Shown here piece after piece: positions 44,994 to 54,615 of a DNA stretch of 64,000 bases. The stretch covers positions 372,001 to 436,000 of the forward strand of contig CP076020.1 in NCBI GenBank assembly GCA_018622675.1, written 5' to 3'. Source of the stretch: Mycoplasmatota bacterium. Its GTDB lineage: Bacteria; Bacillota_I; Bacilli_A; Izemoplasmatales; Hujiaoplasmataceae. Within the stretch, counting starts at the first letter, position 1. The number at the start of each line of letters is the position of its first letter. Made by a program: the position numbers and the translations under genes. Under the pieces are notes generated by a model. The model was not told where the DNA came from, did no database searches, and worked only from the letters and a program-made list of their open reading frames with translations.

Positions 44994-47900
44994 ATGAGCA
45001 AATACAGCGTAAAAAAACCAATTACTGTTTTAATGGGAGTATTAATTATTATTGTTTTAGGGGTATACTCAATTACAAAATTACCTTTGTCATTGTTTCC
45101 TGAAGTTAATTTACCATATATTGTTACAGTAACAACTTATCCTGGAGAAAATCCAGAAACAATTGAAAAAGAAGTGACAGATAAAATTGAATCTTCAGTA
45201 GCAACTATTGGGAATTTTAAAGAGATTCAATCAACAAGCTATGAAAATTTTTCTCTTTCTATTATTACTTTTGCTGAACAAATCAATATGGATAGTGTAG
45301 TTATAGAGATTAGAGAGAATTTAAATAACATAGAATTTTCAGAAAATGTTGGGAATACAAGGATATTGAGAATATCGCCTGATATGATGCCGGTATTAAC
45401 GATAACCCTTTCTCAAGAGTTTGATGAAGAATTAAGTGATGAAGAAGCTTTAATTAAGAATACACAATGGATTAATAATGAAATATCAACGACTTTAAAT
45501 AGTATAGAAGGTGTCGCTGATGTTTCTTTTACTGGAACATCTGAAACGGTACTACAAATAAATTTAGATCAAACATTAATTGATCAATATGGACTAGATC
45601 AAAATGCAGTATTACAAATTATTGAAGAACAAAATACATCTGGTTTAGTTGGTGTTGCACTAGACCAAGGTGAACTTAGAATGGTTGTGTTAGGAAACCA
45701 ACCTGATACATTAGAGGATATTTATGATTTACCTATTACTTCAGATGGTGGAATGATTATTACTTTAAGTGATTTGGTTATTGAAGATGGTATTCGATAT
45801 ATTGATGCCTCAGAAGATAGTTATTCTAAGATTAATGGTAAACAAGGAATCCAAATATCTTTTCAAAAACAAAGTGATATAGGCATTACTGAAGCAACTA
45901 AAAATATTTATCAATCATTAGATGATATTCAAGAAGAGTACCCAAATTCAAGTTATACGGTTTTGTTAGATCAAGGTGAATATATCAATGAGTCTATTAA
46001 TTCAGTATTACAAAATATTATTATTGGGGCATTACTAGCTATTGTAATATTATTCTTGTTCTTAAGGAGTATTAAACCTACTCTAATTGTGGGATTAGCT
46101 ATTCCTATATCTGTGATTGCTGCATTTATGCTTATGTACTTTACGGGTGTTTCATTGAATTTAGTATCAATGGGTGGATTGGCACTAGCTATTGGTATGT
46201 TAGTAGATAATGCGGTTGTTGTGATAGAAAATATTTATCGAATGATCAATGAAGGAAAAAGTAAAAAAGAAGCAGCTATTGAAGGTGCTAAAGAAGTCGC
46301 TGGTGCTATTACAGCTTCAACTTTGACAACAGTAGCGGTATTTTTACCTATTGTTTTTGTAGAAGGATTAATTAGTGATGTATTTATATCAATGGCTTTA
46401 ACTATTGCTTTCTCGCTTGGTGCTAGTTTGGTTATATCATTGACTTTAGTTCCATCTATGAGTTCAAGATTTTTAAATGATAAAAAAATAAGTAAAGATG
46501 GATTAGTCATGAATAAGATAAAACAATGGTATGAACACTCTGTTTTATTCTCAATTAAGCATAAAGCCTTAACGATTATTGTTATCATTTTATTGTTGTT
46601 CGGATCTTTTGCTCTAGTTGTTACCAAAGGATTTATCTTGCTACCAAGTTCAGACGAGGGTATTGTGAATGTTAGTATTGAAACGAAAACAAGTACCTCG
46701 TTTACAGGAAAAGCTGAATTAGCAGATTATGTTACAGAAGCTATATTAGCATTAGAAGATGTAGAAACTGTATCGGGAAATATCGGTGGTGGATCTGGTA
46801 TGATGTCTATGTTTGGTTCAAATAGTGATGGCATATCACTTACAGTTAATTTAAGTGATAATAAAAAAGATTCGACGAGTGAAAATGAAAATGTCATCAT
46901 TAGTCTAATAGAAAATATTAATTATGAAGATTTAAATCATATTGAAAAAAATGATGTATTAGATTTTCAAGTGACTGCACAAAATTCAACAATGTCTTTG
47001 GCTGGAACATCAGGTGTGAATATAAAGATAAGCGGCTATGATTTATTAACCCTGGAAGAAATATCTAATGATTTAGTAGAAATCATGAATGGCATAGATC
47101 ATATAGAAGATGCTGATAATGGTGTTGAACAGGGTGCAGATCAGATTAAAATTTCAGTGAACAAAGAAAATGCTATGATTTATGGACTTACAAATCAAGA
47201 CATATTAAATAATTTAAATTATTTCTATAGCAACTTAGATGGTTTAACTGATTCTCAAACAGTGACATTACAAATAGAAGGTACTAATTATGATATTGAT
47301 ATACCAAATGAATCAGTAGGTGATATTGGCTTTGAGGCTTTTGGCGACTATGCATACTTCCTATCAGGGATTTCCTTGTTTGATAAAGAAACTCAAAGTA
47401 TGATAGATTTTTATTTAGAAAATAATGAAGTTGATATGAATAACTTAAATTCTATTTATTTATTAAATGCAATGACACCAACATATCAAGCAGGAACACC
47501 TATTAAATTTGTGTTAAATCCTTATTTGAAAGTTAATGAAAATAATGAGATAGTTTACGCACCTATGGATATGTCTTTAGACACTTTAGAATCCAAAACT
47601 GTTGCGCCACTGCATGAGGATACCGATAGTGTTACAAGCATTGAAAAGGTAACAGGATTCTCTGCAATTAATACTGATGGAAGTCAAAGATATCTGAATG
47701 TGACTGCTCAAATTGAAGAAGGTTATAATGTAACTTTAGTATCTCAAGAAGTGACTGAAGCTGTAGAAAGTTATATGGAAGATGAGTTCTTGGAGTATGG
47801 GTCTGGTTATTCAATCACATTCCAAGGTGAAAATGAGGAAATTATGGATGCCATAAGTGATTTAGCATTAGCGGCACTTGTAGCTATATTACTTGTATAT

Positions 47901-48377
47901 ATGATCATGGCAATACAATTTCAATCATTAACTTATCCATTAATCATTTTAATGACAATACCACTTGCATTTACAGGCGGATTTATTGCACTATGGATTT
48001 TCGGTATGAATTTAAGCATGGTTTCACTTATGGGGCTCATTATCTTAATTGGTGTTGTTGTTAATAATGGTATTGTTTTAATTGATTATATCAATAAGCT
48101 TATAGATAAGGGATATCATGTAAAAGACGCAATTGTTAAAGCGGGTAAAACAAGATTAAGACCGATATTTATGACTGCATTGACCACAATTCTTGCCCTT
48201 GTCATGACAGCTATTGGCGTCGGTGAAGGTGCAGAATTACTACAACCTATGGCACTTACTGCCATTGGAGGATTAATTTATGCAACAATCCTTACATTAA
48301 TTGCAGTACCTACAGTATTTGCATTATTCAATCGAAAAAAAATAAAGATAGAAGGTATTGAGGATGCAAAACACTAA
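44994..48377 (+). CDS. RND family exporter (SwrC/AcrB-like)
   Basis: A 1127-residue proton-driven RND transporter with about 12 membrane helices and two large outer loops. The N-terminal KPITVLMGVLIIIVLGVYSI and LPLSLFPEVNLPYI, then AIGMLVDNAVVVIENIYRM with charged residues of the proton relay in helix 4, and IILIGVVVNNGIVLIDYIN in helix 10 are all family typical. No membrane-fusion or outer-membrane partner gene is nearby, as expected in a single-membrane cell. ATG 44994 is chosen for its AAGGAG site. Substrates may be amphipathic compounds. Confidence 0.92.
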   Translation: MSKYSVKKPITVLMGVLIIIVLGVYSITKLPLSLFPEVNLPYIVTVTTYPGENPETIEKEVTDKIESSVATIGNFKEIQSTSYENFSLSIITFAEQINMDSVVIEIRENLNNIEFSENVGNTRILRISPDMMPVLTITLSQEFDEELSDEEALIKNTQWINNEISTTLNSIEGVADVSFTGTSETVLQINLDQTLIDQYGLDQNAVLQIIEEQNTSGLVGVALDQGELRMVVLGNQPDTLEDIYDLPITSDGGMIITLSDLVIEDGIRYIDASEDSYSKINGKQGIQISFQKQSDIGITEATKNIYQSLDDIQEEYPNSSYTVLLDQGEYINESINSVLQNIIIGALLAIVILFLFLRSIKPTLIVGLAIPISVIAAFMLMYFTGVSLNLVSMGGLALAIGMLVDNAVVVIENIYRMINEGKSKKEAAIEGAKEVAGAITASTLTTVAVFLPIVFVEGLISDVFISMALTIAFSLGASLVISLTLVPSMSSRFLNDKKISKDGLVMNKIKQWYEHSVLFSIKHKALTIIVIILLLFGSFALVVTKGFILLPSSDEGIVNVSIETKTSTSFTGKAELADYVTEAILALEDVETVSGNIGGGSGMMSMFGSNSDGISLTVNLSDNKKDSTSENENVIISLIENINYEDLNHIEKNDVLDFQVTAQNSTMSLAGTSGVNIKISGYDLLTLEEISNDLVEIMNGIDHIEDADNGVEQGADQIKISVNKENAMIYGLTNQDILNNLNYFYSNLDGLTDSQTVTLQIEGTNYDIDIPNESVGDIGFEAFGDYAYFLSGISLFDKETQSMIDFYLENNEVDMNNLNSIYLLNAMTPTYQAGTPIKFVLNPYLKVNENNEIVYAPMDMSLDTLESKTVAPLHEDTDSVTSIEKVTGFSAINTDGSQRYLNVTAQIEEGYNVTLVSQEVTEAVESYMEDEFLEYGSGYSITFQGENEEIMDAISDLALAALVAILLVYMIMAIQFQSLTYPLIILMTIPLAFTGGFIALWIFGMNLSMVSLMGLIILIGVVVNNGIVLIDYINKLIDKGYHVKDAIVKAGKTRLRPIFMTALTTILALVMTAIGVGEGAELLQPMALTAIGGLIYATILTLIAVPTVFALFNRKKIKIEGIEDAKH

Positions 48378-48942
48378 AGATAAAATATTAGATTCAGTTG
48401 TTTCATATATCAAGGAAGAACCCACATTAAGTCATATATCTATGGTTCAAATTGCTCAAAGGGCAGGTATTGGTAAATCGACAATATATGATTATTTTGA
48501 AACAAAAGATTCATTGATTGAAGAAACATATGTATATCTTTTGGATAAGTATCAGAAAATATTATTAAGAGATATTAATATGACATCTTTTAAAGAAACA
48601 ATGATATTACAATTATCATGGATATTAGAAGTAGTTGAAGATGCCAAAGTTATTATGGAAGCAATATTATCATCTCAAAATGAATTAATCATTTTCAACT
48701 ATAAACATTGTTCAAAAAAAATTGAACTTATTCAAAAGAAAATGCAAAAAAGATTTAATAAGATTTTTTCGCTAGGTATGGATGAATTGATTATAAATAA
48801 AACTTTACATCCATACTCTACAAACATTATTCAAGCCTTAATTAGTGGGTTAATGTTTCAATATATTGATAACAAAATTGATATCACTAGGTCAGGACTT
48901 ATTGATTTAATTTATCAAGAATTAATTAAAGTACTAAATTAA
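48364..48942 (+). CDS. TetR family transcriptional regulator
   Basis: A 192-residue repressor with an N-terminal helix-turn-helix (about 5-50): DKILDSVVSYIKEEP, then SMVQIAQRAGIGKSTIYDYFETKDSLI. The C-terminal helices would hold the ligand site and are not conserved. The gene overlaps the end of the exporter gene by 14 bases. ATG 48364 is chosen because GAAGG is then at correct distance. It probably represses its own operon through the palindrome at 44954-44969. Confidence 0.9.
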   Translation: MQNTKDKILDSVVSYIKEEPTLSHISMVQIAQRAGIGKSTIYDYFETKDSLIEETYVYLLDKYQKILLRDINMTSFKETMILQLSWILEVVEDAKVIMEAILSSQNELIIFNYKHCSKKIELIQKKMQKRFNKIFSLGMDELIINKTLHPYSTNIIQALISGLMFQYIDNKIDITRSGLIDLIYQELIKVLN

Positions 48943-49101
48943 GAATATAAAATATAACTTTTATGGTACAATATCATGCTCAATACTTGTAAATATTATA
49001 TGAGTCAATTACAATATGATTAAGAGTTTGTATTTTAATGATGTCTTTAAGAAATCACTAGATTTATAACATATTGAAATCAATATGGCAAAGGAGATAA
49101 G

Positions 49102-51312
49102 ATGTTAAAATTAAAAAATATTAGTAAGACTTATACGATAGGTGAATTTTCCCAAAATGCACTTGATAAGGTGAACTTAGAGTTCAGACAATCAGAATTT
49201 GTTTCAGTTCTAGGCCCATCAGGTGGCGGAAAAACAACTTTATTAAATGTTATTGGAGGATTAGATCACGCGGATAGTGGAGATTTAATCATTAATGGAA
49301 AATCTACAAAATCCTTTAAAGACAAAGAATGGGATATGTATAGGAATAACTCCATTGGTTTTGTTTTTCAAAGTCACAATTTAATATCGCATTTAAGTGT
49401 ATTACAAAATGTTGAAATGGGACTGTCTCTAAGCGGCACAAATGCTCACGAAAAGAAAGAAAGAGCCATTGAAGTATTAGATAAAGTGGGACTTAAAGAC
49501 CATATACATAAAAATCCTAATCAATTATCTGGTGGTCAATCACAAAGAGTTGCGATAGCAAGAGCTTTAGCTAATAATCCTGACATTATATTAGCCGATG
49601 AACCTACAGGGTCTTTGGATACTGAAACAGGAACCCAAATCCTTGATTTAATTAAAGAAATCGCAAAAGACAAGCTAGTTATTATGGTCACTCATGATTC
49701 GGAAATGGCCTATAAGTATGCCAACCGCGTCATTAAAATTAGGGATGGAAAAATTACTGATGACTCAAATCCAATAAAAAATGATCTTGAGGAAAGCGGG
49801 AAACTTAATTTAAAAAAGACCGCCATGTCATTCACTACTGCTTTTGTATCATCTATAAATAATATTAAGACTAAATTAGGCAGAACCATTTTAACAGCAT
49901 TTGCAGGTAGTATTGGAATCATTGGTATTGGATTAATCCTATCCTTATCAAATGGTATGCAAGATGAGATTGACAAGTTTGAAAGAGAAACTTTATCAAG
50001 TTATCCAATTGCTATTGAGCCTTACTTTATTGATTTTTTAGGGTTTATGGAATATTCAGCTGAGCAAGATGAACTAGAAACTCACCCTGATTATGACTAT
50101 GTTACTCCAGAAAAAGATATTTTTGATGAAAATACAAAAGTTAATATAATTACTGAAGATTATATAGAATATATAAATCGTTACATTGACAACGAAGGAC
50201 AAGAAACGCTTGCTGGATTTTCATATAATTATAGTATGAACATGTCCTTAGTATCTGAAATTGATAGTCAATACGAAGTCATTTATTCAGAATCAAAAAC
50301 CCCATCAGCTTCCCCTGGTTTTGGGCCTGGTAGTAATATGATTCCATTTCATCTACAACCAGAAGGTCTTGTATACGAAGAAAATTACAACCTTTTAGAT
50401 GGTGATGAACCTGTTAATGATTTTGAAAACAAAAAAATAGAGGTTCTTTTAGCGATTAACAGCTACAATCAAATTCCAAGAGAATATTTACATGCACTAG
50501 GGTTTAATCTAGATGAAATTGAAGATGATACGCAAATTGGTTTTTCCGATTTGATTGGAAGAGAAATAAAGTTATTTGTAGGAGATTATGGATCTGATAG
50601 TAATCTTGATGATGCATATACTGTAAGAATATCTGGAATTATAAGAAGTATAGAAAATACCAACATTTCTTTATTTATGAGAAATGGTTTGGTTTACTCA
50701 TCAGAAGTTGAAAGCTATTTGATGAATACCTATCCTCAAGAAATGGGAGGTATTCAGTCTATATCTTTATATCCGAATGATTTTAGTGGTAAAGATGATT
50801 TATTATCTTACTTAGATGATTATAATGTAGGCAAATCAGAAACAAATTCTATCTATTATAATGACCAAGCCGCATTATTTACATCGATATCTAGTGGAAT
50901 TATAGATGCTATCTCGATAGTGTTGATTGCTTTTGCATCTATATCATTAGTGGTTTCTTCCATTATGATTTCAATTATCACATATGTATCAGTGATTGAA
51001 CGGACTAAAGAGATTGGTGTTCTAAGGGCTTTAGGAGCGAGAAAAAAAGATGTTTCAAGAGTCTTTAACACTGAGAATATTATCATAGGTTTCTCTGCTG
51101 GACTTGTGGGTATAGTGATTACCCTTATCCTCATGATCCCTATTAATATCATATTAGAAAATATGTCTGATATTTCGAATATTGCTAAATTAAGGCCTTT
51201 ACATGTTATTTCCTTGATAGCTATTTCCATAGTGCTAGCCTTTGTGGCAGGCTTAATACCAGCTAGGATGGCTGCTAAAAAAGATCCTGTAATTGCATTG
51301 CGAACTGAATAG
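49102..51312 (+). CDS. ABC transporter, fused ATPase and FtsX-type permease (MacB-like)
   Basis: A 736-residue fusion. The ATPase domain (about 1-225) has Walker A GPSGGGKT, signature LSGGQSQRVAIARAL and Walker B ILADEPTGSLD. A first membrane helix lies near 260-280, then a large extracellular domain (about 285-600), then three helices of the FtsX type with ERTKEIGVLRALGARKKDV between them. MacB-like proteins move peptides, lipids or lipoproteins by mechanotransmission. The 48943-49101 gap before it shows no clear regulator site; an AAAGGAG site precedes ATG. Confidence 0.92.
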   Translation: MLKLKNISKTYTIGEFSQNALDKVNLEFRQSEFVSVLGPSGGGKTTLLNVIGGLDHADSGDLIINGKSTKSFKDKEWDMYRNNSIGFVFQSHNLISHLSVLQNVEMGLSLSGTNAHEKKERAIEVLDKVGLKDHIHKNPNQLSGGQSQRVAIARALANNPDIILADEPTGSLDTETGTQILDLIKEIAKDKLVIMVTHDSEMAYKYANRVIKIRDGKITDDSNPIKNDLEESGKLNLKKTAMSFTTAFVSSINNIKTKLGRTILTAFAGSIGIIGIGLILSLSNGMQDEIDKFERETLSSYPIAIEPYFIDFLGFMEYSAEQDELETHPDYDYVTPEKDIFDENTKVNIITEDYIEYINRYIDNEGQETLAGFSYNYSMNMSLVSEIDSQYEVIYSESKTPSASPGFGPGSNMIPFHLQPEGLVYEENYNLLDGDEPVNDFENKKIEVLLAINSYNQIPREYLHALGFNLDEIEDDTQIGFSDLIGREIKLFVGDYGSDSNLDDAYTVRISGIIRSIENTNISLFMRNGLVYSSEVESYLMNTYPQEMGGIQSISLYPNDFSGKDDLLSYLDDYNVGKSETNSIYYNDQAALFTSISSGIIDAISIVLIAFASISLVVSSIMISIITYVSVIERTKEIGVLRALGARKKDVSRVFNTENIIIGFSAGLVGIVITLILMIPINIILENMSDISNIAKLRPLHVISLIAISIVLAFVAGLIPARMAAKKDPVIALRTE

Positions 51313-51341
51313 TAAATTTTTCGTTTAAATATATAAAAAAT

Positions 51342-51370
51342 ATGGTATAATCAATAACAGATTATACCAT
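51342..51370 (+). promoter_or_regulatory. Promoter overlapped by an 11-base inverted repeat
   Basis: ATGGTATAATC (51342-51352) and GATTATACCAT (51360-51370) form a perfect inverted repeat with a seven-base spacer. The left arm contains an extended -10 (TGG-TATAAT, 51343-51351). It could be an operator for a dimeric regulator. A terminator role for the ABC gene is an alternative, but the downstream tail is only GTTTTATTA. Confidence 0.55.
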
Positions 51371-51389
51371 GTTTTATTAGGGGGAACTG

Positions 51390-52610
51390 ATGGATTTATT
51401 TAAGAAATGTTACGACTATGATATAACAAAAAAATATAAAGAACTAGGCTTGTATCCATACTTTCATGCTTTAGAAACTAAGCAAGATATTGAAGTAGTC
51501 ATGGAAGGTAAGCGTCGTATTATGATTGGTTCTAATAACTATTTAGGATTGACTGGAGATCAAAGAGTTATTGATGCTGGAGTTGAGGCATTACAAACTT
51601 TTGGCTCGGGTGTTTCTGGTTCTAGATTTTTAAATGGAACATTAACTATACATTTACAATTAGAAAAAGAATTAGCAGATTTTTTGAATAAAGAATCTTG
51701 TATGACGTTTTCGACAGGGTACCAAACAAACCTAGGGATTATTTCTGCAATTGTGGGAAGAAATGATTTGATTTTTTGTGATAGAGAAAACCACGCCAGT
51801 ATTTATGATGGCGCAAGATTATCTTTTGGAAAAATGATCAGATTTAAACACAGTGATATGGCTGACTTGGAAAAGAAATTATCTGAAGCTGACCCGAACT
51901 TAGGGAAATTAATTGTTACAGATGGTGTATTTTCTATGACCGGTGATATTGCTAAACTACCAGAGATTGTAAAGTTAGCAAAAAAATATAATGCCAGAGT
52001 TATGGTTGATGATGCTCATGGTCTGGGAGTACTAGGAAAAGGTGGTCGTGGAACCGCTGAGTATTTTGGCCTTGAAAATGAAGTTGATATAATTATGGGG
52101 ACTTTCTCTAAATCACTGGCTAGCTTAGGTGGCTATATGGTTGCCAGCGAAGAAGTTGTAAATTATGTAAAACATAAATCAAGACCATTTATTTTTTGTG
52201 CAGCAATCACACCTTCTAATGCAAGAACTGCTTTAGAAGCATTGCGAATCTTGAAAGCTGAACCTGAGAGACCAAAAAGGTTACTTGAAATTGCTGACTA
52301 TGTGAGAAAAGGGTTAACAAATAAAGGTCTGAAAATTATAGACCATTCTATAGTACCAATCATACCGATTTATACATTTAGTTTGCTAAGAACTATGGTT
52401 GCTTGTAAACTCTTGTATGAAAAAGGTGTATATGTAAACCCAGTTGTTCCACCAGCAACTCCAGAAGGAGAATGTCTTATTAGAACAAGTTATACAAGTA
52501 CTCATACATTTGAATTAATGGATGAAGCTATAGAAATTATTGCAGAAGTATTAAACAACTTACCTGAGGATGAAGAAGAATTATTAAAGGTATTAGAGGA
52601 TAATGAATAA
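51390..52610 (+). CDS. Serine palmitoyltransferase-like alpha-oxoamine synthase
   Basis: A 406-residue PLP enzyme of the alpha-oxoamine synthase family (Spt, Kbl, BioF, HemA). Cofactor residues are His135, DDAHG (207-211) and the PLP lysine in GTFSKSLASLGGY (Lys241). The segments GSGVSGSRFLNGTLTIHLQL and GTFSKSLAS follow the serine palmitoyltransferase pattern, while Kbl has VRFICGT and GTLGKALGG and BioF has GASRLVSG. It would condense serine with a fatty acyl-CoA or acyl-ACP to 3-ketosphinganine. The next gene encodes a reductase that could do the second step. GGGGGAA precedes ATG. Confidence 0.78.
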   Translation: MDLFKKCYDYDITKKYKELGLYPYFHALETKQDIEVVMEGKRRIMIGSNNYLGLTGDQRVIDAGVEALQTFGSGVSGSRFLNGTLTIHLQLEKELADFLNKESCMTFSTGYQTNLGIISAIVGRNDLIFCDRENHASIYDGARLSFGKMIRFKHSDMADLEKKLSEADPNLGKLIVTDGVFSMTGDIAKLPEIVKLAKKYNARVMVDDAHGLGVLGKGGRGTAEYFGLENEVDIIMGTFSKSLASLGGYMVASEEVVNYVKHKSRPFIFCAAITPSNARTALEALRILKAEPERPKRLLEIADYVRKGLTNKGLKIIDHSIVPIIPIYTFSLLRTMVACKLLYEKGVYVNPVVPPATPEGECLIRTSYTSTHTFELMDEAIEIIAEVLNNLPEDEEELLKVLEDNE

Positions 52611-53397
52611 GATTGTTTTAATTACAGGTGCTTCAAGTGGTATTGGATTAACTACAGCCAAATATTTACATTCTATTGGATATAAAGTTATTGGTATATC
52701 AAGATCATATCCAAAAGAGGAGTATACGTTTGATTATCATCTTTGCGATATTACTGATGAGAAAAAAGTAATGGAAGTAGCTAAAAATATTGAAAATATA
52801 TATGGTCATATAGATGTGCTTATAAATTGTGCGGGTATGGGAATATCAGGTGCAATAGAAAATACACCTTTAAAAGAAGTAGAACAGATTTATAAAGTCA
52901 ATGTGATTGGTCAATTCTTAGTGGCAAAAAACATGCTATCACTATTGAGAATGTCAAATCATGGTAAAATGATTAACATGAGTTCAATTGCATCTGAAAT
53001 AGCATTACCATACCAAGCTTTTTACTCAATGACAAAAGCAAGTATTGATGCCTTTACAAAAGCGTTAGCTATTGAAGTGAAGCCATTTAAAATTCAAGTA
53101 TGTGCTATTTTACCTGGTGATATTAAAACTGATTTTACAAAAAACCGTATGCAGCCTTATCAAGTATCGAATGATTTATATGAAGAACGCACAAAACGTT
53201 CACTTAAACGTATGGAAAAAGATGAACTGAATGGAATGGAACCTATACGAATAGCCAAAAAAGTTGAAAAACTTATTCGAAAAAAAAGGATGCCATTAAG
53301 TACTACTGTTGGCTTCTCTTATAAAACCATTAGAGTTCTAAATAAATTATTACCTGAAGAATTAGTACAAAAGATTGTTAGAAAATTATATGGATAA
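52603..53397 (+). CDS. Short-chain dehydrogenase/reductase (possible 3-ketosphinganine reductase)
   Basis: A 264-residue classical SDR. The cofactor motif is TGASSGIG (8-15), NCAG follows at about 75-78, and the catalytic set is Ser near 127-128 with YSMTK (Tyr141, Lys145). The C-terminal part (about 180-264) is basic, with helices of the kind seen in membrane-associated 3-ketosphinganine reductases. It overlaps the upstream synthase by eight bases. The reaction assigned here depends on the identity of the upstream enzyme; other 3-keto reductions are possible. Confidence 0.75.
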   Translation: MNKIVLITGASSGIGLTTAKYLHSIGYKVIGISRSYPKEEYTFDYHLCDITDEKKVMEVAKNIENIYGHIDVLINCAGMGISGAIENTPLKEVEQIYKVNVIGQFLVAKNMLSLLRMSNHGKMINMSSIASEIALPYQAFYSMTKASIDAFTKALAIEVKPFKIQVCAILPGDIKTDFTKNRMQPYQVSNDLYEERTKRSLKRMEKDELNGMEPIRIAKKVEKLIRKKRMPLSTTVGFSYKTIRVLNKLLPEELVQKIVRKLYG

Positions 53398-53411
53398 AAG
53401 AGGTGAGAAAA

Positions 53412-54332
53412 TTGAAAATATTTATTGATAAAAAATTTATACCTAAAGATGAATACAACAATTTAAAATCTAAATTCCCTCATATAGAATTTGTTCATGA
53501 TTTGAATGAACATAAAGATATTGAAGTCTTCTTTGGCTTAAATTCTTTACTAGAAACAATCAATATTGAAGAATACAAGCAATTAAAATGGATTCAGCTT
53601 TATATGGCAGGCTTTGACAATGTTGATGTAGAAGGTCTTAAAAAAAGAGGACTGCTTGTCAGTAATGCTAGAGATATTTTTTCTATTACTATTGCTGAAG
53701 ATATCATATCAAAAATTTTATATTTTAATAGAAATACAAAAGAATTTCTTGAAAATATGAAAACAAAATCTTGGCAACAAATCTGGAAAGACCCTGAAAT
53801 CTACAATTCAACCATCGGTATTATAGGTACAGGTTCAATAGGTAAGGAAGCTGCGAAAAGATTAACAGCTTTCTCACCAAAAGCGATTTTGGGTTACAGA
53901 CGTACAAATGAACCAGTTGAATATTTTGATGAAATATATACAGGGGAGGAAGGGTTAAATCATCTTATCCAATCTGTTGATTACTTAATCTTAGCTATGC
54001 CGCTAAACAATGAGACGCAATACATGATTGATAAGGAAAAACTTTCACTCATGAAAAAAAAGGCCTTATTAATCAATGTTGCGAGAGGACAAGTGATTGT
54101 ACAAGAAGATTTAGTAGAAGTACTAGAAAATCATAAAATTCGAGGTGCTGCACTAGATGTAACTGATCCAGAACCATTACCTAAAGAATCAAAATTATGG
54201 GACTTAGAAAATGTTTTCATAACACCGCATAATGCATCTTCTAGTGAATATATGGTTAAAAGATTATTTGATTTAACATTGGAAAATTTAAAATTATATC
54301 TAAATAATAAAGAAGTTAATTATTTATTATAA
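53412..54332 (+). CDS. D-2-hydroxyacid dehydrogenase family protein
   Basis: A 306-residue NAD-dependent D-isomer-specific 2-hydroxyacid dehydrogenase. The NAD motif is GIIGTGSIGKEAAKRL, followed by LLINVARGQVIVQEDL with the catalytic Arg and ITPHNASSS with the catalytic His. The substrate (glyoxylate, hydroxypyruvate, phosphoglycerate or other) is not clear. A TTG start at 53412 is preferred because AGAGGTGA lies five bases upstream; the GTG at 53403 would be inside that site. It is the third gene of the Spt-like unit. Confidence 0.88.
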   Translation: MKIFIDKKFIPKDEYNNLKSKFPHIEFVHDLNEHKDIEVFFGLNSLLETINIEEYKQLKWIQLYMAGFDNVDVEGLKKRGLLVSNARDIFSITIAEDIISKILYFNRNTKEFLENMKTKSWQQIWKDPEIYNSTIGIIGTGSIGKEAAKRLTAFSPKAILGYRRTNEPVEYFDEIYTGEEGLNHLIQSVDYLILAMPLNNETQYMIDKEKLSLMKKKALLINVARGQVIVQEDLVEVLENHKIRGAALDVTDPEPLPKESKLWDLENVFITPHNASSSEYMVKRLFDLTLENLKLYLNNKEVNYLL

Positions 54333-54334
54333 GT

Positions 54335-54366
54335 AAAAGTTCATGATGATTCATGGACTTTTTTTA
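54335..54366 (+). terminator. Terminator after the hydroxyacid dehydrogenase gene
   Basis: AAAGTTCATGA / TCATGGACTTT stem (one G-U pair) with a T run. Confidence 0.88.
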
Positions 54367-54486
54367 TGTGAATTTTCCCTCTCGTAAGAAAAATCATATA
54401 ATCGTAAACAATTTGAAGCAATATTTTATATATAGATATAATATGTGTAAATTACCTTACACTTATGATTATATCTTGAAAAATAA

Positions 54487-54515
54487 TTGACATAGTTACT
54501 TCTATATTATATAAT
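54487..54515 (+). promoter_or_regulatory. Consensus promoter of the c-di-GMP riboswitch transcript
   Basis: TTGACA (54487-54492), a 17-base spacer and TATAAT (54510-54515) are both perfect consensus; this is the strongest promoter I see in the window. Transcription should start near 54522, just before the riboswitch. The gap from 54333 to here otherwise holds only the preceding terminator and AT-rich sequence. Confidence 0.88.
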
Positions 54516-54524
54516 TCAGGTGTA

Positions 54525-54615
54525 ATTCGATTGTAAAAAGGCAAAACTAGTGAAAGCTAGTGACGCAAAGCTATAGGGCCTTCGTCTATTGACATGGTTG
54601 CCAGTTGCCGTTATC
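54525..54615 (+). ncRNA. Cyclic-di-GMP-I (GEMM) riboswitch aptamer
   Basis: The sequence matches the GEMM-I pattern: AAAAAGGCAAA, a small hairpin ACTAGTGAAAGCTAGT with a GAAA tetraloop (54546-54561), GACGCAAAGC (54562-54571), then the second hairpin with the receptor side GGGCCT, and ATGGTTGCCAGTTGCCG closing it. The conserved GCAAA, GACGCAAAGC and GGTTGCC blocks are in the right order and distance. The aptamer begins directly after the promoter. It should sense cyclic di-GMP and control the surface-protein genes downstream. No cyclase or phosphodiesterase gene is in the window. Confidence 0.9.

Noticed and set aside
48943-49101. Regulatory RNA or small gene before the ABC transporter
   Set aside because: Only AT-rich sequence with no convincing promoter, hairpin or coding potential was seen.
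51390-52610. Glycine C-acetyltransferase (Kbl) or BioF
   Set aside because: The segments around 73-84 and 237-245 match serine palmitoyltransferase-type residues and not VRFICGT/GTLGKALGG or GASRLVSG; no threonine dehydrogenase or biotin gene is adjacent.
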